64,000 nucleotides of DNA from Topomyia yanbarensis (Eukaryota > Arthropoda > Insecta > Diptera > Culicidae). Where the stretch lies: the NCBI RefSeq assembly GCF_030247195.1, contig NC_080672.1, positions 349,368,413 through 349,432,412 of the forward strand, written 5' to 3'. A model generated the notes under the pieces. The model was not told the DNA's origin. It made no database searches and worked only from the letters and a program-made list of their open reading frames with translations. The translations under genes and the position numbers were made by a program. Positions 22,601-31,550 of the stretch are shown one piece after another; position 1 is the stretch's first letter, and every line of letters starts with the position of its first letter.

Positions 22601-23289
22601 CTTGAGCCGTTATTGATTGAGACTACGATCGGCAGATGGTCGCTACCGTGGGGATCAGGGATTACCTTCCACGCGCATTCTAACTTTAGCGAGGTCGAGC
22701 AAAGGGATAAATCTAATGCGCTTGGGCGCGCTGGTGGGGGAGGAATCCGTGTCATTTCACCCGTGTTTAGAATTGTCATGTTGAAGTTGTCGCAAATATT
22801 GTGAATTAAAGAGGAACGGTTATCATCATAAAGGCAACCCCATTCCGTACCGTGAGAGTTAAAGTCGCCTAAAACTAGTCGCGGTGCAGGCAGGGATTCT
22901 ATGATGTCATGTAGCCGGCGATGCCCAATCGCGGTGTTGGGGGGAATATATATGGAAGCTATGCAAAGATCTTTGCCTTTGGTTGTTACTTGACAAGCGA
23001 CAACTTCAATACCTGTTATCGAGGGAAGGTTAATTCTGTAGAAGGAATAGCGCTTTTTGATCCCCAAAAGCACTCCTCCATAGGGGGTGTCTCGATCCAG
23101 GCGAATAATATTAAAGTCGTGGAAGTTGAGATCTATGTCGGAAGTTAACCAAGTTTCACATAATGCAAATGCATCGCAACTCAAATTATTTATTAAAATT
23201 TTGAAGGAATCGATTTTCGGGATGATACTTCTGCAATTCCACTGTAGAACAGTGATCAAATCCGTGACCTCGTTCGATGAGTTAGCCAT
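19603..23289 (-). CDS. ORF2: endonuclease, reverse transcriptase, RNase H
   Basis: 1228 residues from the ATG at 23289 (the frame is open a few codons further, but only a TTG precedes). An apurinic-type endonuclease occupies about residues 10-230, with E45 (CET), D142/N144 (GDFNSH), D193 (ALDLSL) and D217/H218 (GSDH). RT lies at about 440-760, with SYRPIAML, motif A FLDIKGAFD (D571), motif B LPQGSCLSPL and a catalytic box in the form LADDG (D660, D661), where many relatives have YADD or FADD. RNase H is at about 945-1075, with D950, E983, D1007 and D1063 and the WVPSHCSIPGNEKAD block. A C-terminal CxC..H..C zinc motif follows (CACGDGYHDIEHIVWAC). The enzyme would nick the target, prime reverse transcription at the nick and degrade RNA. 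It overlaps ORF1 by 8 nt. No disabling change is seen. Confidence 0.95.
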   Translation of the reverse strand: MANSSNEVTDLITVLQWNCRSIIPKIDSFKILINNLSCDAFALCETWLTSDIDLNFHDFNIIRLDRDTPYGGVLLGIKKRYSFYRINLPSITGIEVVACQVTTKGKDLCIASIYIPPNTAIGHRRLHDIIESLPAPRLVLGDFNSHGTEWGCLYDDNRSSLIHNICDNFNMTILNTGEMTRIPPPPARPSALDLSLCSTSLKLECAWKVIPDPHGSDHLPIVVSINNGSRPLETINISYDLTRNIDWKSYAAAISDNIESTQELPPEEEYSFLAGLILDSANQAQTKPVPGANIQKRSPNPWWDKECSDVYAEKAAAFKTFRNDGLPASFRQYATLDKRMKSLMKAKKRGYWRRFVDGLTRETSMSTLWGTARRMRNRNSTNESVEYSNRWIFDFAKKVCPDSAPAQKIYRAASRHDNANETPFSMVEFSLALLSCNNKAPGPDRIKFNLLKNLPDSAKRRLLNLFNKFLEANIVPHDWRQVKVIAIQKPGKPASDHNSYRPIAMLSCIRKLFEKMILSRLDNWVEANGLLSDTQFGFRKGKGTNDCLALLSTEIQMAYASKEQMASVFLDIKGAFDSVSINILSEKLHQHGLSATLNNFLLNLLSEKHMHFSHGDLSTSRFSYMGLPQGSCLSPLLYNFYVNDIDECLDNSCTLRQLADDGVVSVTGPKAVDLQGPLQNTLDNLSAWAIKLGIEFSTEKTELVVFSRKREPAQLQLLLMGQTIAQVFTVKYLGVWFDSKGTWGCHIRYLKQKCQQRINFLRTITGTWWGAHPGDLIRLYQTTILSVMEYGCFCFRSAANIHFIKLERIQYRCLRIALGCMQSTHTMSLEVLSGVLPLKNRFWELSYRLLIRCDILNPLVIENFERLVELNSQTRFMSLYFDYMAQNINPSSYNPNRVHFINTSESTVFFDTSMKDEIIGIPDHIRPQVVPNIFYNKFREVDCSKMFYTDGSNLEGSTGFGIFNQKFTASYKLSDPASVYAAELAAIQYTLGVIDTLPADHYFIVSDSLSSIDAIRSMKHGKHSSYFLGKIRELLSALSDKSFQITLVWVPSHCSIPGNEKADSLAKVGAIEGDVFERPICFHEFFSITHQRTLESWQTSWSNGELGRWLHSIVPKVSTKPWFKGMDVGRDFIRVMSRLMANHYTLDAHLRRIGLVESGICACGDGYHDIEHIVWACTEYSSARSRLMDTLRARGRPLNVPVRDVLASRDVLYMSLIYTFIKTINIQL
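23282..23289 (-). promoter_or_regulatory. ORF1/ORF2 stop-start overlap ATGGCTAA
   Basis: The ORF2 ATG precedes the ORF1 TAA by five bases, so the two frames overlap by 8 nt. The same geometry with the same consensus (ATGGNTAA) is kept in element 2. In related non-LTR elements with overlapping stop and start codons, ORF2 is made by termination-reinitiation. That mechanism is inferred here. Confidence 0.7.
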
Positions 23290-24595
23290 CGAAGGATACA
23301 ATCGCTGAAAGGAGGGGCCATTTAGCAGTCAACTGCTTCAAAAATGTTCTTACTGTAGGGAGAAAAGCTAACATAAGACTTTTAATAGGATCAGTTATAT
23401 TGAATGTTTTTATTATCCAGTCCACAATGTCCGAGAGTTTGATAATTCCAGTGCCGCGATTATTCTCGAACTGAAACAGAGGAACACTTGGGATTTTTGA
23501 TGTTCCGGGAAGTGCTGGGAACTCCTTCTCTGAGTTTAATCCTCCGAGACCAGGAGCTAATTGCTTCGGTTTGGTTGCAACACTTCCAATAGATGTGACT
23601 TTCGGAGTCCCGTCAAGGGATACCTTCTGGCCTTTACAACGAACTTTAGGAGAGGAAATGTTCCTCCTCTTCCTATAACTTCTAGGCGCCCTAGTAGATG
23701 TTCCCTCTTGTGGGTCATCAGCCTCGCCCTCGATAGGAGGCAAGTGAGCATAGATGTTTGTTGAGGTTGGTGGTGTAGCTTTCTTTAGCATTTCTGCGAA
23801 AGAACGTTCGGATCGTCCAGCAAGGGAACGTTTTAGTTTATCCCCGCGTAGTTTGTACGCGGGACATGCCGAGATATCATGCAGATTCTCTGCACAGTAA
23901 GGACACTTCTCAGCATTCTTACTGCACGAATCATCTAGATGATTCTCCCCGCATTTTCCACAGCGGGCCTTATTGCTACAATGGGTGGCTGTGTGACCCA
24001 ATTGTTTACACTTTGTGCAATTCATGACCCGCGGCACAAACAGACGCACAGGCAGACGAACCTTGTGCAAGAGGACGTAATTTGGCAAAGCGGTACCAGC
24101 GAAGGTCAACCGATAAGAGTTTGATTGGGGGTACGTTTTTGAACCATCCCCCGCGACTACTACTGAGTGCAAACGCTTGCACTCGAGTATTTTCACTGGC
24201 TGAAGTAAGCGGTCTCTGAAACGGCCAACCCCGTACTGCAGCAGATCCTCGCATGTCAAACTGTCATCGGTGACAACGCCTTCAGACTGTACTTTCACAG
24301 CTGGAATATACACGTGATAGTCCTTCGTAAAGTGCTCGCAGCAAGCAATATCGTTTGCCTGCTTTGAGTTAGTCAGCACGACCCTCAGCCTGTCTGAGCG
24401 GACCTTTTTTATTTCGATCACAGCCGAGAACCGTTCCGTCAGGTCTTTTGAAATCTGTAATAGATTCAGCGATTTTGTTTTGGGCCGAAAGAAGACCACA
24501 AAGGGACCGGTCGAGAGCTCTGGATATTGTTTGGGTCGGGGGGGAGCCTTAGGAATCGATTCGATCTCCATTTGGCCATCCGGGGAGGAAGCCAT
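23282..24595 (-). CDS. ORF1: gag-like nucleic-acid-binding protein
   Basis: 437 residues from the first ATG at 24595. The frame extends four codons upstream, but only to a TTG. Three CCHC zinc knuckles lie at about residues 193-206 (CTKCKQLGHTATHC), 212-224 (CGKCGENHLDDSC, one residue shorter) and 231-244 (CPYCAENLHDISAC). The N-terminal half (FVVFFRP, VVLTNSKQANDI) is like the RNA-recognition-type region found before the knuckles in I and jockey ORF1 proteins. The C-terminus ends in a conserved hydrophobic block (KLSDIVDWIIKTF through FLPTVRTFLKQL) shared with copies 2 and 3. It is expected to coat the element RNA. The stop overlaps the ORF2 start as ATGGCTAA. Confidence 0.93.
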   Translation of the reverse strand: MASSPDGQMEIESIPKAPPRPKQYPELSTGPFVVFFRPKTKSLNLLQISKDLTERFSAVIEIKKVRSDRLRVVLTNSKQANDIACCEHFTKDYHVYIPAVKVQSEGVVTDDSLTCEDLLQYGVGRFRDRLLQPVKILECKRLHSVVVAGDGSKTYPQSNSYRLTFAGTALPNYVLLHKVRLPVRLFVPRVMNCTKCKQLGHTATHCSNKARCGKCGENHLDDSCSKNAEKCPYCAENLHDISACPAYKLRGDKLKRSLAGRSERSFAEMLKKATPPTSTNIYAHLPPIEGEADDPQEGTSTRAPRSYRKRRNISSPKVRCKGQKVSLDGTPKVTSIGSVATKPKQLAPGLGGLNSEKEFPALPGTSKIPSVPLFQFENNRGTGIIKLSDIVDWIIKTFNITDPIKSLMLAFLPTVRTFLKQLTAKWPLLSAIVSFDG

Positions 24596-24922
24596 CGACA
24601 CCGTCAACGCACGGGGTCAGCACCCGCGCAGACGAGAAAAAGCCGTAAATGTATCAAAAAGGTAGATTTCACTTATCTGTATACTCGTTTCCCACGACGC
24701 ACCAGTCCAGCTTAAATAGCTGGTTATTGTTCAATCCTCGCTTTACGAACAAAAGGTTGAGGAATGTGGCCTAACGGTTAACACACGCACAAAAGAAAAT
24801 AAAAGTCCAAACCTCGAAGAGGCAGAGAATGGCAAAATAACCTTGAACGCGGATTACTGCACTGTTCTTTTTCCAACAGACCGAAAACAAAACACTTCTA
24901 TCTCGATCGAGCGATGCGTAGA
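24596..24922 (-). other. 5' UTR of retroelement 1
   Basis: About 330 nt between the inferred transcription start and the ORF1 ATG. No upstream ORF of note. It contains 'tggcctaacggttaacacac' on the plus strand, which superficially recalls a tRNA D-arm, but there is no B-box partner. Confidence 0.75.
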
Positions 24923-24928
24923 GACTGA
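24923..24928 (-). promoter_or_regulatory. Initiator TCAGTC at the 5' end of element 1
   Basis: The element begins exactly with TCAGTC on its sense strand, a perfect match to the arthropod initiator TCAKTY. With A as +1, AGATA lies at +24 to +28 and AGAAG at +28 to +32, both close to the downstream promoter element RGWYV. Internal promoters of this kind drive I and jockey elements in Drosophila, so this is probably the element's own RNA polymerase II promoter. Confidence 0.7.
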
Positions 24929-24941
24929 TCGGAAGCTATTT
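24929..24941. other. Target-site duplication of retroelement 1, right
   Basis: TCGGAAGCTATTT, an exact copy of 18741-18753. It fixes the 5' end of the element at 24928. Confidence 0.9.
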
Positions 24942-26344
24942 GGAAGTTGATGATTAATGATGTTTACAGTTTGTCTCTAGCAGGTCAGCATCGGTTTTTA
25001 TGAGCATTTGATTTTTGATGTATTATAAACTATATGAATAGCCTCTATTAATGGCGTATATTGCAGTGCTGAGTTGAATGGCGTACTAAAATTTCGTGTA
25101 CTAGAAACTAGGATTCGTTGTCAAATTGTGAGCTTGAATAATAAAGAAAAGTAAAATCAATGCTTGATAAATTTTTAACGGTCACGATCACATTCATTCG
25201 AAACTGCCAAATTTCGAGGTTAAATAACATTGAGAATTTCAAAACGTAAAACTGTTCATCTTTTCATAAAATATTTTTGGCAGTTAATCCTCCTAGAAGT
25301 AATTATAGAGAATTTACTCTACAAGTAAATTTGGGTCAAGATTTAATGTCTCCAGCAAAGTTTTCGAAAATGCTATTTAAAACAACTTTGTCGACTATTC
25401 AGAGTCGAAATATAGTAGTAGAAAACCTTCACAGCAAGTTATTCTAATATTACTATATTTGATAAATATCTACTTCGGTTAATAAACAATAAATTCACAT
25501 TGCATTCAAGGTATGAGTCTCCGAAGCTTAAAAAAAGATACATTTAAAAAACTGGCTTTAAAAAAATTCCCAAATTTTAAACGAACAAGGGGTTTGCCCA
25601 GACACACAAAGAGTGTTTCCGTTTTTTTTGGAGCTAGCATCCATTCGATGCTAGCTTAGTCCTGTCACTAAGTTAGTGGCAGATTCTGATGAGATGAAGT
25701 CGAAACGCAAATTCCATAGCTAATTTAGTTATAGGTTTTGTGTTTTCAACTCGCAATGATTGTTTTTACCAATTTTCTCCGTAGTGCAGAAAAAATAGTT
25801 TTTACCTAAATTTTTCTTCACTAAGGAGAAATATAGCATGTTCATTTATATCTCGATATGCCGTATTCCTTAAGCTTTCAAATTTTGAACAAAATTATTT
25901 ATGACATTATCAACAACTTTACTGAAGGCTCTCTTACTATTTTTGAAGAGTTAATTTTCCATAAATACCTCTATGAGAATTAATCACTAAAATTATTATA
26001 TCAGAGTATGCGCTGTTTTATATTGGAAAAGTTCTAGAAGCTGTCAAACCTTCAAAGACAAGTATTATTAAATTAGGTGATCTTGAGCGCTGAAAATTTT
26101 TTCGAACATTTATCCCACTTTAAAAGATCGCAATTTTCGACTTCATTGACATATTATACAAGAAAATAATCTATAGAGGTTTGAAAACGGTTTACGGTTT
26201 GAAATAATTTATCAAACTCATACTAAATTTTAGAATTTCTCGAAAAATTTTCGATTTTCATCAAAACCCCCTCATAACCAAATTTCTGGCTATGCCACTG
26301 TATAGATTAAAGACACAGTAAGAGATATATCTGCATGTAAATGG
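24942..26344. other. Unassigned AT-rich DNA
   Basis: No gene recognised. A short inverted pair 'gctagcat' flanks 25633-25660, and the piece near 25670-25710 weakly resembles the repeat at 8133. The end (26250-26300) reads like a common degenerate repeat, but no second copy is in the window. Confidence 0.35.
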
Positions 26345-26455
26345 TCAGAGTCACACTCTTCCTGGCCCTGATCCAAGAGAACATAAGAGTTTGTCATGGT
26401 TGGTGGCGTATCTCTTTTTAGCATTTCGGAGTAAGAGAGCTTAGACCTTATCACG
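26345..26455 (-). pseudogene. ORF1 scrap of the element 1 family (copy 4)
   Basis: The stretch around 'ggttggtggcgtatctcttt' and 'tagcatttcggagtaagaga' aligns with the ORF1 region of element 1 equivalent to about 23700-23820, the part just C-terminal to the zinc knuckles. It is about 110 bp with no intact frame. Confidence 0.65.
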
Positions 26456-26955
26456 AATCAATATATTAACTTGATTGGCACGTTACCCGTGTTATTCGGA
26501 GATTAATGCCTTTCCATGCCATATCATCTCTTTTCTCATGAGGAGGCAAAAGAAGATGAATGAAAAAGGTAGGAAAATGAAAAATAACACAATTCTATCA
26601 CAACACAAAACAGTAAACAATCTAGGTTTTTCATTCTCAAACGAATAATGAACCCTACTGATAAAGCCTATAGTGCTTTACAACACTGGGTTAGTACCAA
26701 TAACACCCTTGAGTTTTAGTTCCCTGTGCATAGGTTCCACTATGTATTAATAACTAAAAATCCGGATATACAATTGTATTACTGCAGGGTAGTTTTCTGT
26801 GAGGGTTCCGTTCAGCTTAGAAAAAGACAATTGAGTACTTCATCTTCGTCAGACGTGTATTCACATGTCTTTCTGAGTCTAGCAAATACGGCATTTCACC
26901 AAGGGGTTTCTTTAGCAGCATGCATAGCTCGAAGCAAACGAGCTTCTTATATGCT
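26456..26955. other. Unassigned
   Basis: No gene or repeat assigned in this stretch. Confidence 0.35.
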
Positions 26956-26959
26956 GCGA

Positions 26960-27480
26960 TGAGTCAGTTTATTTTATGCATGACCGTATCCAAGTCGCTT
27001 GGAGCTTCAATTTTTGGAAATACCCGTAAAACCTAGTCGCCAAGCTCTATTCGCAGCGATCCCAGTTTGAGGTTACGATATGCGCGATATCTAGGGAGAC
27101 GTTTAAATGATCAAAAATGATGTATTTATTATCAAATAACGAAAACTCGAACTCGTTCAGACGAGCCAGTTTACCAACTCATCCGCAATGCAGTCAGAAC
27201 AGAGAGTTACATCTACCATCTCTTCTCTGCCAGACCGTGCCAACGTTGAGCGATTTCCTCTATCGAATATATGCAGATTTGCACTAATTACTTCCATCAA
27301 TTCAGTGCCTCTCAAACTGATATCTGCGCTGCCCCAAATTTTGTGGTGGGCATTTGCATCACTGCCGAATATGAGTAGAAACCCATTTCGGCCACTGTAT
27401 GATACAGCCTTTTGACGTAGGACTACGTCTTTGTTTTCGATATGGGGGTGCACTCTGCAAATTCTACAAAAATGGTATGT
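26960..27480 (-). pseudogene. Non-LTR endonuclease fragment of a different family
   Basis: The minus strand reads FLLIFGSDANAHHKIWGSAD, then LRGTELMEVI..NLHIFDRG and VDVTLCSDCIADELVNW. This is the G.DANAHH..WGS..I..RG and D.TLCS pattern of apurinic-type endonucleases from jockey/LOA-type elements. After a frameshift near 27155 the reading continues with FSLFDNKYIIFDHLNVS, corresponding to SLSDHRYI.F; the catalytic Asp and His of the SDH motif are changed (FDN). It is unlike element 1 (GDFNSH type), so it is a separate family. Limits are approximate. Confidence 0.7.
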
Positions 27481-27599
27481 AACGAAAAGTGGTCCAATTT
27501 TAAACGCATATAATTCAGCCATCTCACGATAAATTTTCAAATTTTTCAAGAATAGATTCCAATAGATAAATCCAAAGATTTTTGATATCATGGCATTAA

Positions 27600-29560
27600 A
27601 AAATTAAGTAATATACAACCTTGTCAAAATATCGCGCATTTACACACAGAAGACAGCGCTTCCCAAGCCCTGTACGACGGATTGGTGTACCTAGCGTGCA
27701 ACGCTTCTAAGAATGACGTCATCATCGACTATTTAAAGAACGGACTTGGCCAGACACGCTCAGTTCCCTGTTGAACGGCTGGTGAAGCAGATCACTGCGC
27801 TGTGTTTTTTACAGCCAGTGTAGCTGAGCTAGAAGTCCGTTACACCGGCTGTGGAGGGACGCTACCCTGTGTGCTACCCAGGCGACCGCTCCAACTGCTT
27901 CCTAAATTCCGCTGTAATGTTGCCAGTAAATTTTTGGTTTAACTAGCACATGTCTTTGCTATTTGCGCTTGAAATTAAGTAATGTAGTGGTAGTAATAAG
28001 CTTTTCATTTTGGTTTAAACGCAAGGGCAGTTTTTAAAACATTTGTTTTGATTAATTAGTTTAGCTCATCTAAGCAATTTTATCAATTCTGTAAATTAAA
28101 AGGAATTTTACGGAATTTGGTGAATTTGGCCCCACTTGCAACTGGTATAATCAACCTGCACAAAGTGTTGCATAACGCAGGGCTGTTTTTTGGAACAAAA
28201 TGTGTTATCATTCAGCCCTTCGCTATGCAAAATCACGATATTATGACAGATGGGCTAAGCGCGACCGTTCCTTTCAATCGGGAAAGGCCGCGTGGAATTT
28301 TGGTGAAATGCGCTAATAGTGTCGTGGTGGTACTAGTTGTCTCTTTCGCTCTACCCATCATCATCAGCGTTGACTTATTTTGCATTGTACGCTTGGGTTC
28401 AATGTTTGGTGCGAATGTGTTGGTAGGTAGGGGAACTGGCGGTAAAATGAACACGTTAAGCAAAGTCATTATTTTCTAACTAATAAGTGAATGAGATATT
28501 ACCTTATGCTTCTTGTTAGACATGTTTTGTACATATCTGGTAAAAATACTTCGTCATAAACACATTTTTTCAAACATGATTCTTGATTTCTAAACATGTC
28601 CAAAAATGATACATGTTTATAGCGAGTGGGTAAAATGAACATGTGGCGGTGGTAAAATGAACAGCTTCTGGTGGCCTGCAAAATGTCCTGTATGTATGAA
28701 ATGCGCAGCGTTGGAAAGCATTTTCCGATCAATGCTAATATTCCAACAAATCATGAGCTTTGCATACACACAGGGCATTTTGCAGGCAAAAAAAAAATGT
28801 CACGGAAGAATTGAATTTTTATGACGTAATATTAACCATTTTACAATCCTGTGGCTTCGAAACACATCTACAAACTTAGGGTTATCCAAGAGTGTTTGAA
28901 CTTTTAGGATCTGTTTGAGAGTAACTAGAAAGCTTGGTCTATACATGAGATGTGATTATATTGTCTAAAATTTGATTTTTCTTCACCGGTCCGGGTGTTT
29001 TTTCCCACACACTAAGTACTAAGAAAATAAATATTTTACATTAAGTAGTATAGTCCTACGTCTACAGTTCGTGCAACCCCATGGGGCTGCCTCTTGTAGT
29101 TTTTTAAATCATCAGAAGGTGATGATTCATTATGCGGCAAGGATGCCGAACAATATACGGAGCAGCCATATTGCTGTGACAGCACAAATATCGCGAGTTG
29201 TGAGGTCGAATGTAAGACAAGCGCCTATAGCACTATTGGCAAGGTTACATGCACGAGGCACTTAACGTGGATTTATCATGCTATTTTTATTGAAAAGACG
29301 GGGTTAAGTAACTTTCCAACATAAAAGTTTCCATTTGAAAATATGACCAAAGCTCTGGAAGCTTTTCCTTCCTGCACAAAGTGGGATAGATTCATAGTTG
29401 CTGTTGAATTTAATATTTGGGCTACTCTACAGCAACTGGCAGCTACTAAACACGTTGGCTTATAATCGCCTTTATCGAATCCCGAAATGGGTATTAGGGC
29501 TATAACCATCATTTGAATCTCACGATTTGAGAAGAAACAAAAATTCATTGTGTCAGGTAA
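27600..29560. other. Unassigned; includes a possible repeat at 28430-28760
   Basis: 27620-27930 is GC-richer and reads like untranslated or LTR-like sequence, but no partner copy or tRNA-binding site was found. Around 28430-28660 the phrase 'gtaaaatgaacatgtggcgg' is close to 'gtaagatgaacatgtagcgt' near 55944. The words 'ggcctgcaaaatgtcctgta' (28673) and 'gggcattttgcaggc' (28775) are an inverted pair. The long plus-strand frame at 28117-28479 has no recognisable domain. Confidence 0.35.
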
Positions 29561-29565
29561 GTGTA

Positions 29566-29783
29566 AGGGACCATTCATAAATTACGTAACGCTTTTAGGG
29601 GGAGAGGGGGTACAACAAGTTGTGGCATGTTGTGACATAGGGGGAGGGGGAGTAAGCCAGATCGTTACGTAACATGTTTTCACCGAAGAAAAAAAAATTT
29701 TCAAGGAATTTGTTACGGCAGGGGAAATTTGTGACAGTCAATTTTGGTCAATTTTTGCGTTACGTAATTTATGAATGGTCCCT
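29566..29783. mobile_element. MITE with AGGGACCATT termini (copy 2)
   Basis: AGGGACCATTCATAAATTAC at the left and GTAATTTATGAATGGTCCCT at the right are perfect inverted repeats, with TA on both sides (29564-29565 and 29784-29785). The interior is G-rich (GGGGGAGAGGGGG, GGGGGAGGGGG) with GTTACGTAAC words. It is a shorter relative, in the opposite orientation, of 9543-9788. Confidence 0.9.
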
Positions 29784-29785
29784 TA

Positions 29786-30020
29786 AGAGCCACGACTGTC
29801 CGTGCGCGACTTGCCTATTTTAGTTCTGCCATCCATTCAGTCCTCGACACGGAGAACACTTTGACTGTATTCAGTTGCCTCTTATGACATGGGAGCAGAA
29901 CCCAGTTGATCAATCCTTAGCAGAGATACTGCAACCAACCGGATGCCACACGGTCTTTAGGCTGGTATTGTCCAGAGAAAGATAATAGATTGTTATCAAC
30001 CTCCTAGTGGACACACACCA
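29786..30020. other. Unassigned spacer
   Basis: No feature recognised between the MITE and the ORF1 fragment. Confidence 0.4.
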
Positions 30021-30275
30021 CAGCCACAGTCAGGGGTGGCGTATCTCTCTCAGGAATTTCGCAGTAAAAGAGTTTAGCACATCCTTTAAGAGAACGTTTC
30101 AGTTTTATACGCGGGACATGCCGAAAGCTCATGTAAATTCCCCCCATAGTAGCGTCATTTTTCAGCATTCCTTCTGCAAGAATCATCCTTTTGATTCCCT
30201 GCGTATTTTCCACAGTGAACCTTATTGCTACAATGGGAGGCTGTGTGGCCCTTTTACTTGCATTTAGTGCAATAA
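30021..30275 (-). pseudogene. ORF1 zinc-knuckle scrap of the element 1 family (copy 5)
   Basis: It aligns with element 1 at about 23770-24025. The knuckle region is recognisable in landmarks such as 'tacgcgggacatgccga' and 'ccttattgctacaatggg' with the following 'aggctgtgtg'. A segment downstream of the knuckles is shortened and frames are broken. It overlaps the ORF1 part kept in copy 4, so the two derive from different insertions. Confidence 0.8.
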
Positions 30276-30300
30276 CTTAATGTTAAGATTAGCGATGATT

Positions 30301-30474
30301 CCATCTTGAAAAACGAAAAAAGCAATTTTCTCTCACACCGTTGAAAAAATCTTCATGGAAATGAATCAGTATTACTCTACCAATGCCCCGAATACATTGA
30401 ATAATTTTCATGAAGATTTTCCCAACGGTGGGAGAAAAAACTGTTTTTTTTGCCTTCCAAGATGGCCGCTTATT
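30301..30474. mobile_element. Foldback MITE
   Basis: Two arms of about 60 bp are imperfect inverted repeats. The left arm begins CATCTTGAAAAACGAAAAAA and continues through CACACCGTTGAAAAAATCTT. The right arm is its complement, ending in GCCTTCCAAGATG. The centre is about 50 bp. Weaker pairing may extend to about 30279 and 30500. No target duplication could be fixed. Confidence 0.7.
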
Positions 30475-30500
30475 GAGGCATTCTCAGTTGAACCTTAAGA

Positions 30501-31399
30501 TATACCTGTATATGTTGAAAGCACTGGATTTTTTTTAGAATATTTTAAAGTTGAGCTTAGACAATTACCTCATAGCTTACGGTATCTTTAGTTATTTTCA
30601 CTCTAAGAAAAATGGTTACATTTTGGTATTATTACCGCCGTAGTAAAAAAGCAATGTGCAATACCTGTCTCGTTCAGCAACACCGAACAAATCCAATGAT
30701 TAACTAGGCGCGTCACATTCAGAAATAACTAAGCGCAAAACGTAAGCGGTAACCTTCAACGTTGGCGAAAAATTTTGTTTATTGTTTACATAGTGCAGCA
30801 TACGTGTAGACGGGCAGCGAGCGACCAACCTGACCGGTCGACCGCCTGTGAAGCAACTCAAGAAAATCTAAACACCTTGTGCAAATATGTCCAGGCCTAC
30901 ACCTCCTCGCCGCACCACGGTCATTTATCGACGCAATCGCTTTCCCATCGTCTGGCAATGTAGACTCTCATAGCGCACACGCGATTAAACACGCGGCGTT
31001 CGGGCAATTTTCCTTGAATAACTGGTAGGTAGTCACATGAATGCGAAAAGAAGTAACAGAAAGGTGAAACAGACATCCTTCGTCGATGGGTAACATGTGT
31101 ACATATACTAGTGTTAACCGGCAGTCGTGGTAAAGTTGTATTTTTGTATTTCACGGTGAACCCACACTAGATTAGTAGGTTATGTTTGTGCCAATGTTCT
31201 AGGATTAAGTCTCGCCTACTGCTACATTTGTACGAGCATAATCAGAAGATCATGATTATTACTATTAGGTGTTAAGTACTCGGAATATCTTGACGATGAC
31301 CATAACATTTGTTCCGTGATTTGGAACCATGACACACAAAAATTGCCAGTAACCTAAACAAGCATATTTCCTTATTTGGATGCATGTCATGTTTTTTCA
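30501..31399. other. Unassigned
   Basis: No gene or element recognised; composition is mixed. Confidence 0.35.
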
Positions 31400-31550
31400 A
31401 GTTTTTTAGGAACATGTCCAACGGAAAATGCACAGAGCCCGAACAGTGAGAAAGAAGAATGCGAAAAATATGTTCTCGAGCAGGAATCCAAACTGTGATC
31501 TCCCAGTCTCTAGTTGGGTGCGTTAACCACTCCACCATCGAGAAACTGTG
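31400..31550 (-). mobile_element. tRNA-derived SINE-like element
   Basis: On the minus strand the head contains TGGTGGAGTGGTTAACG, close to the RNA polymerase III A box, and about 30 bp later GTTTGGATTCC, close to the B box GGTTCGANTCC. The head is followed by about 70 bp of unrelated body toward an A-rich end near 31400. No clear target duplication was found, so the limits are approximate. A diverged tRNA pseudogene is the alternative. Confidence 0.55.

Larger units (their letters stand above)
18754..24928 (-). mobile_element. Full-length non-LTR retrotransposon, I-type (element 1)
   Basis: About 6.2 kb, minus strand, bounded by a 13-bp target duplication. In transcription order it has a 5' UTR of about 333 nt beginning TCAGTC, ORF1 with three zinc knuckles, ORF2 with endonuclease, RT and RNase H, a 3' UTR of about 850 nt, and an A-tract (T run 18754-18768 on the plus strand). 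Both frames are uninterrupted and all catalytic residues I can check are present. The combination of apurinic-type endonuclease, RT, RNase H and CCHC ORF1 is that of the I group of clades. MosquI, I and Outcast-type elements of mosquitoes are the obvious relatives, but the exact clade needs a tree. It could be competent or recently active. Confidence 0.93.

Noticed and set aside
24760..24800. tRNA-like phrase TGGCCTAACGGTTAACAC in the 5' UTR of element 1
   Set aside because: No B box or cloverleaf partner follows at the right distance.
27620..27930. Possible LTR of a gypsy- or BEL-type element
   Set aside because: No second LTR, no primer-binding site and no gag-pol sequence nearby.
28117..28479. 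120-codon plus-strand frame with a hydrophobic segment
   Set aside because: No recognisable family and no splice or start context; the region shares words with a repeat near 55.9 kb.
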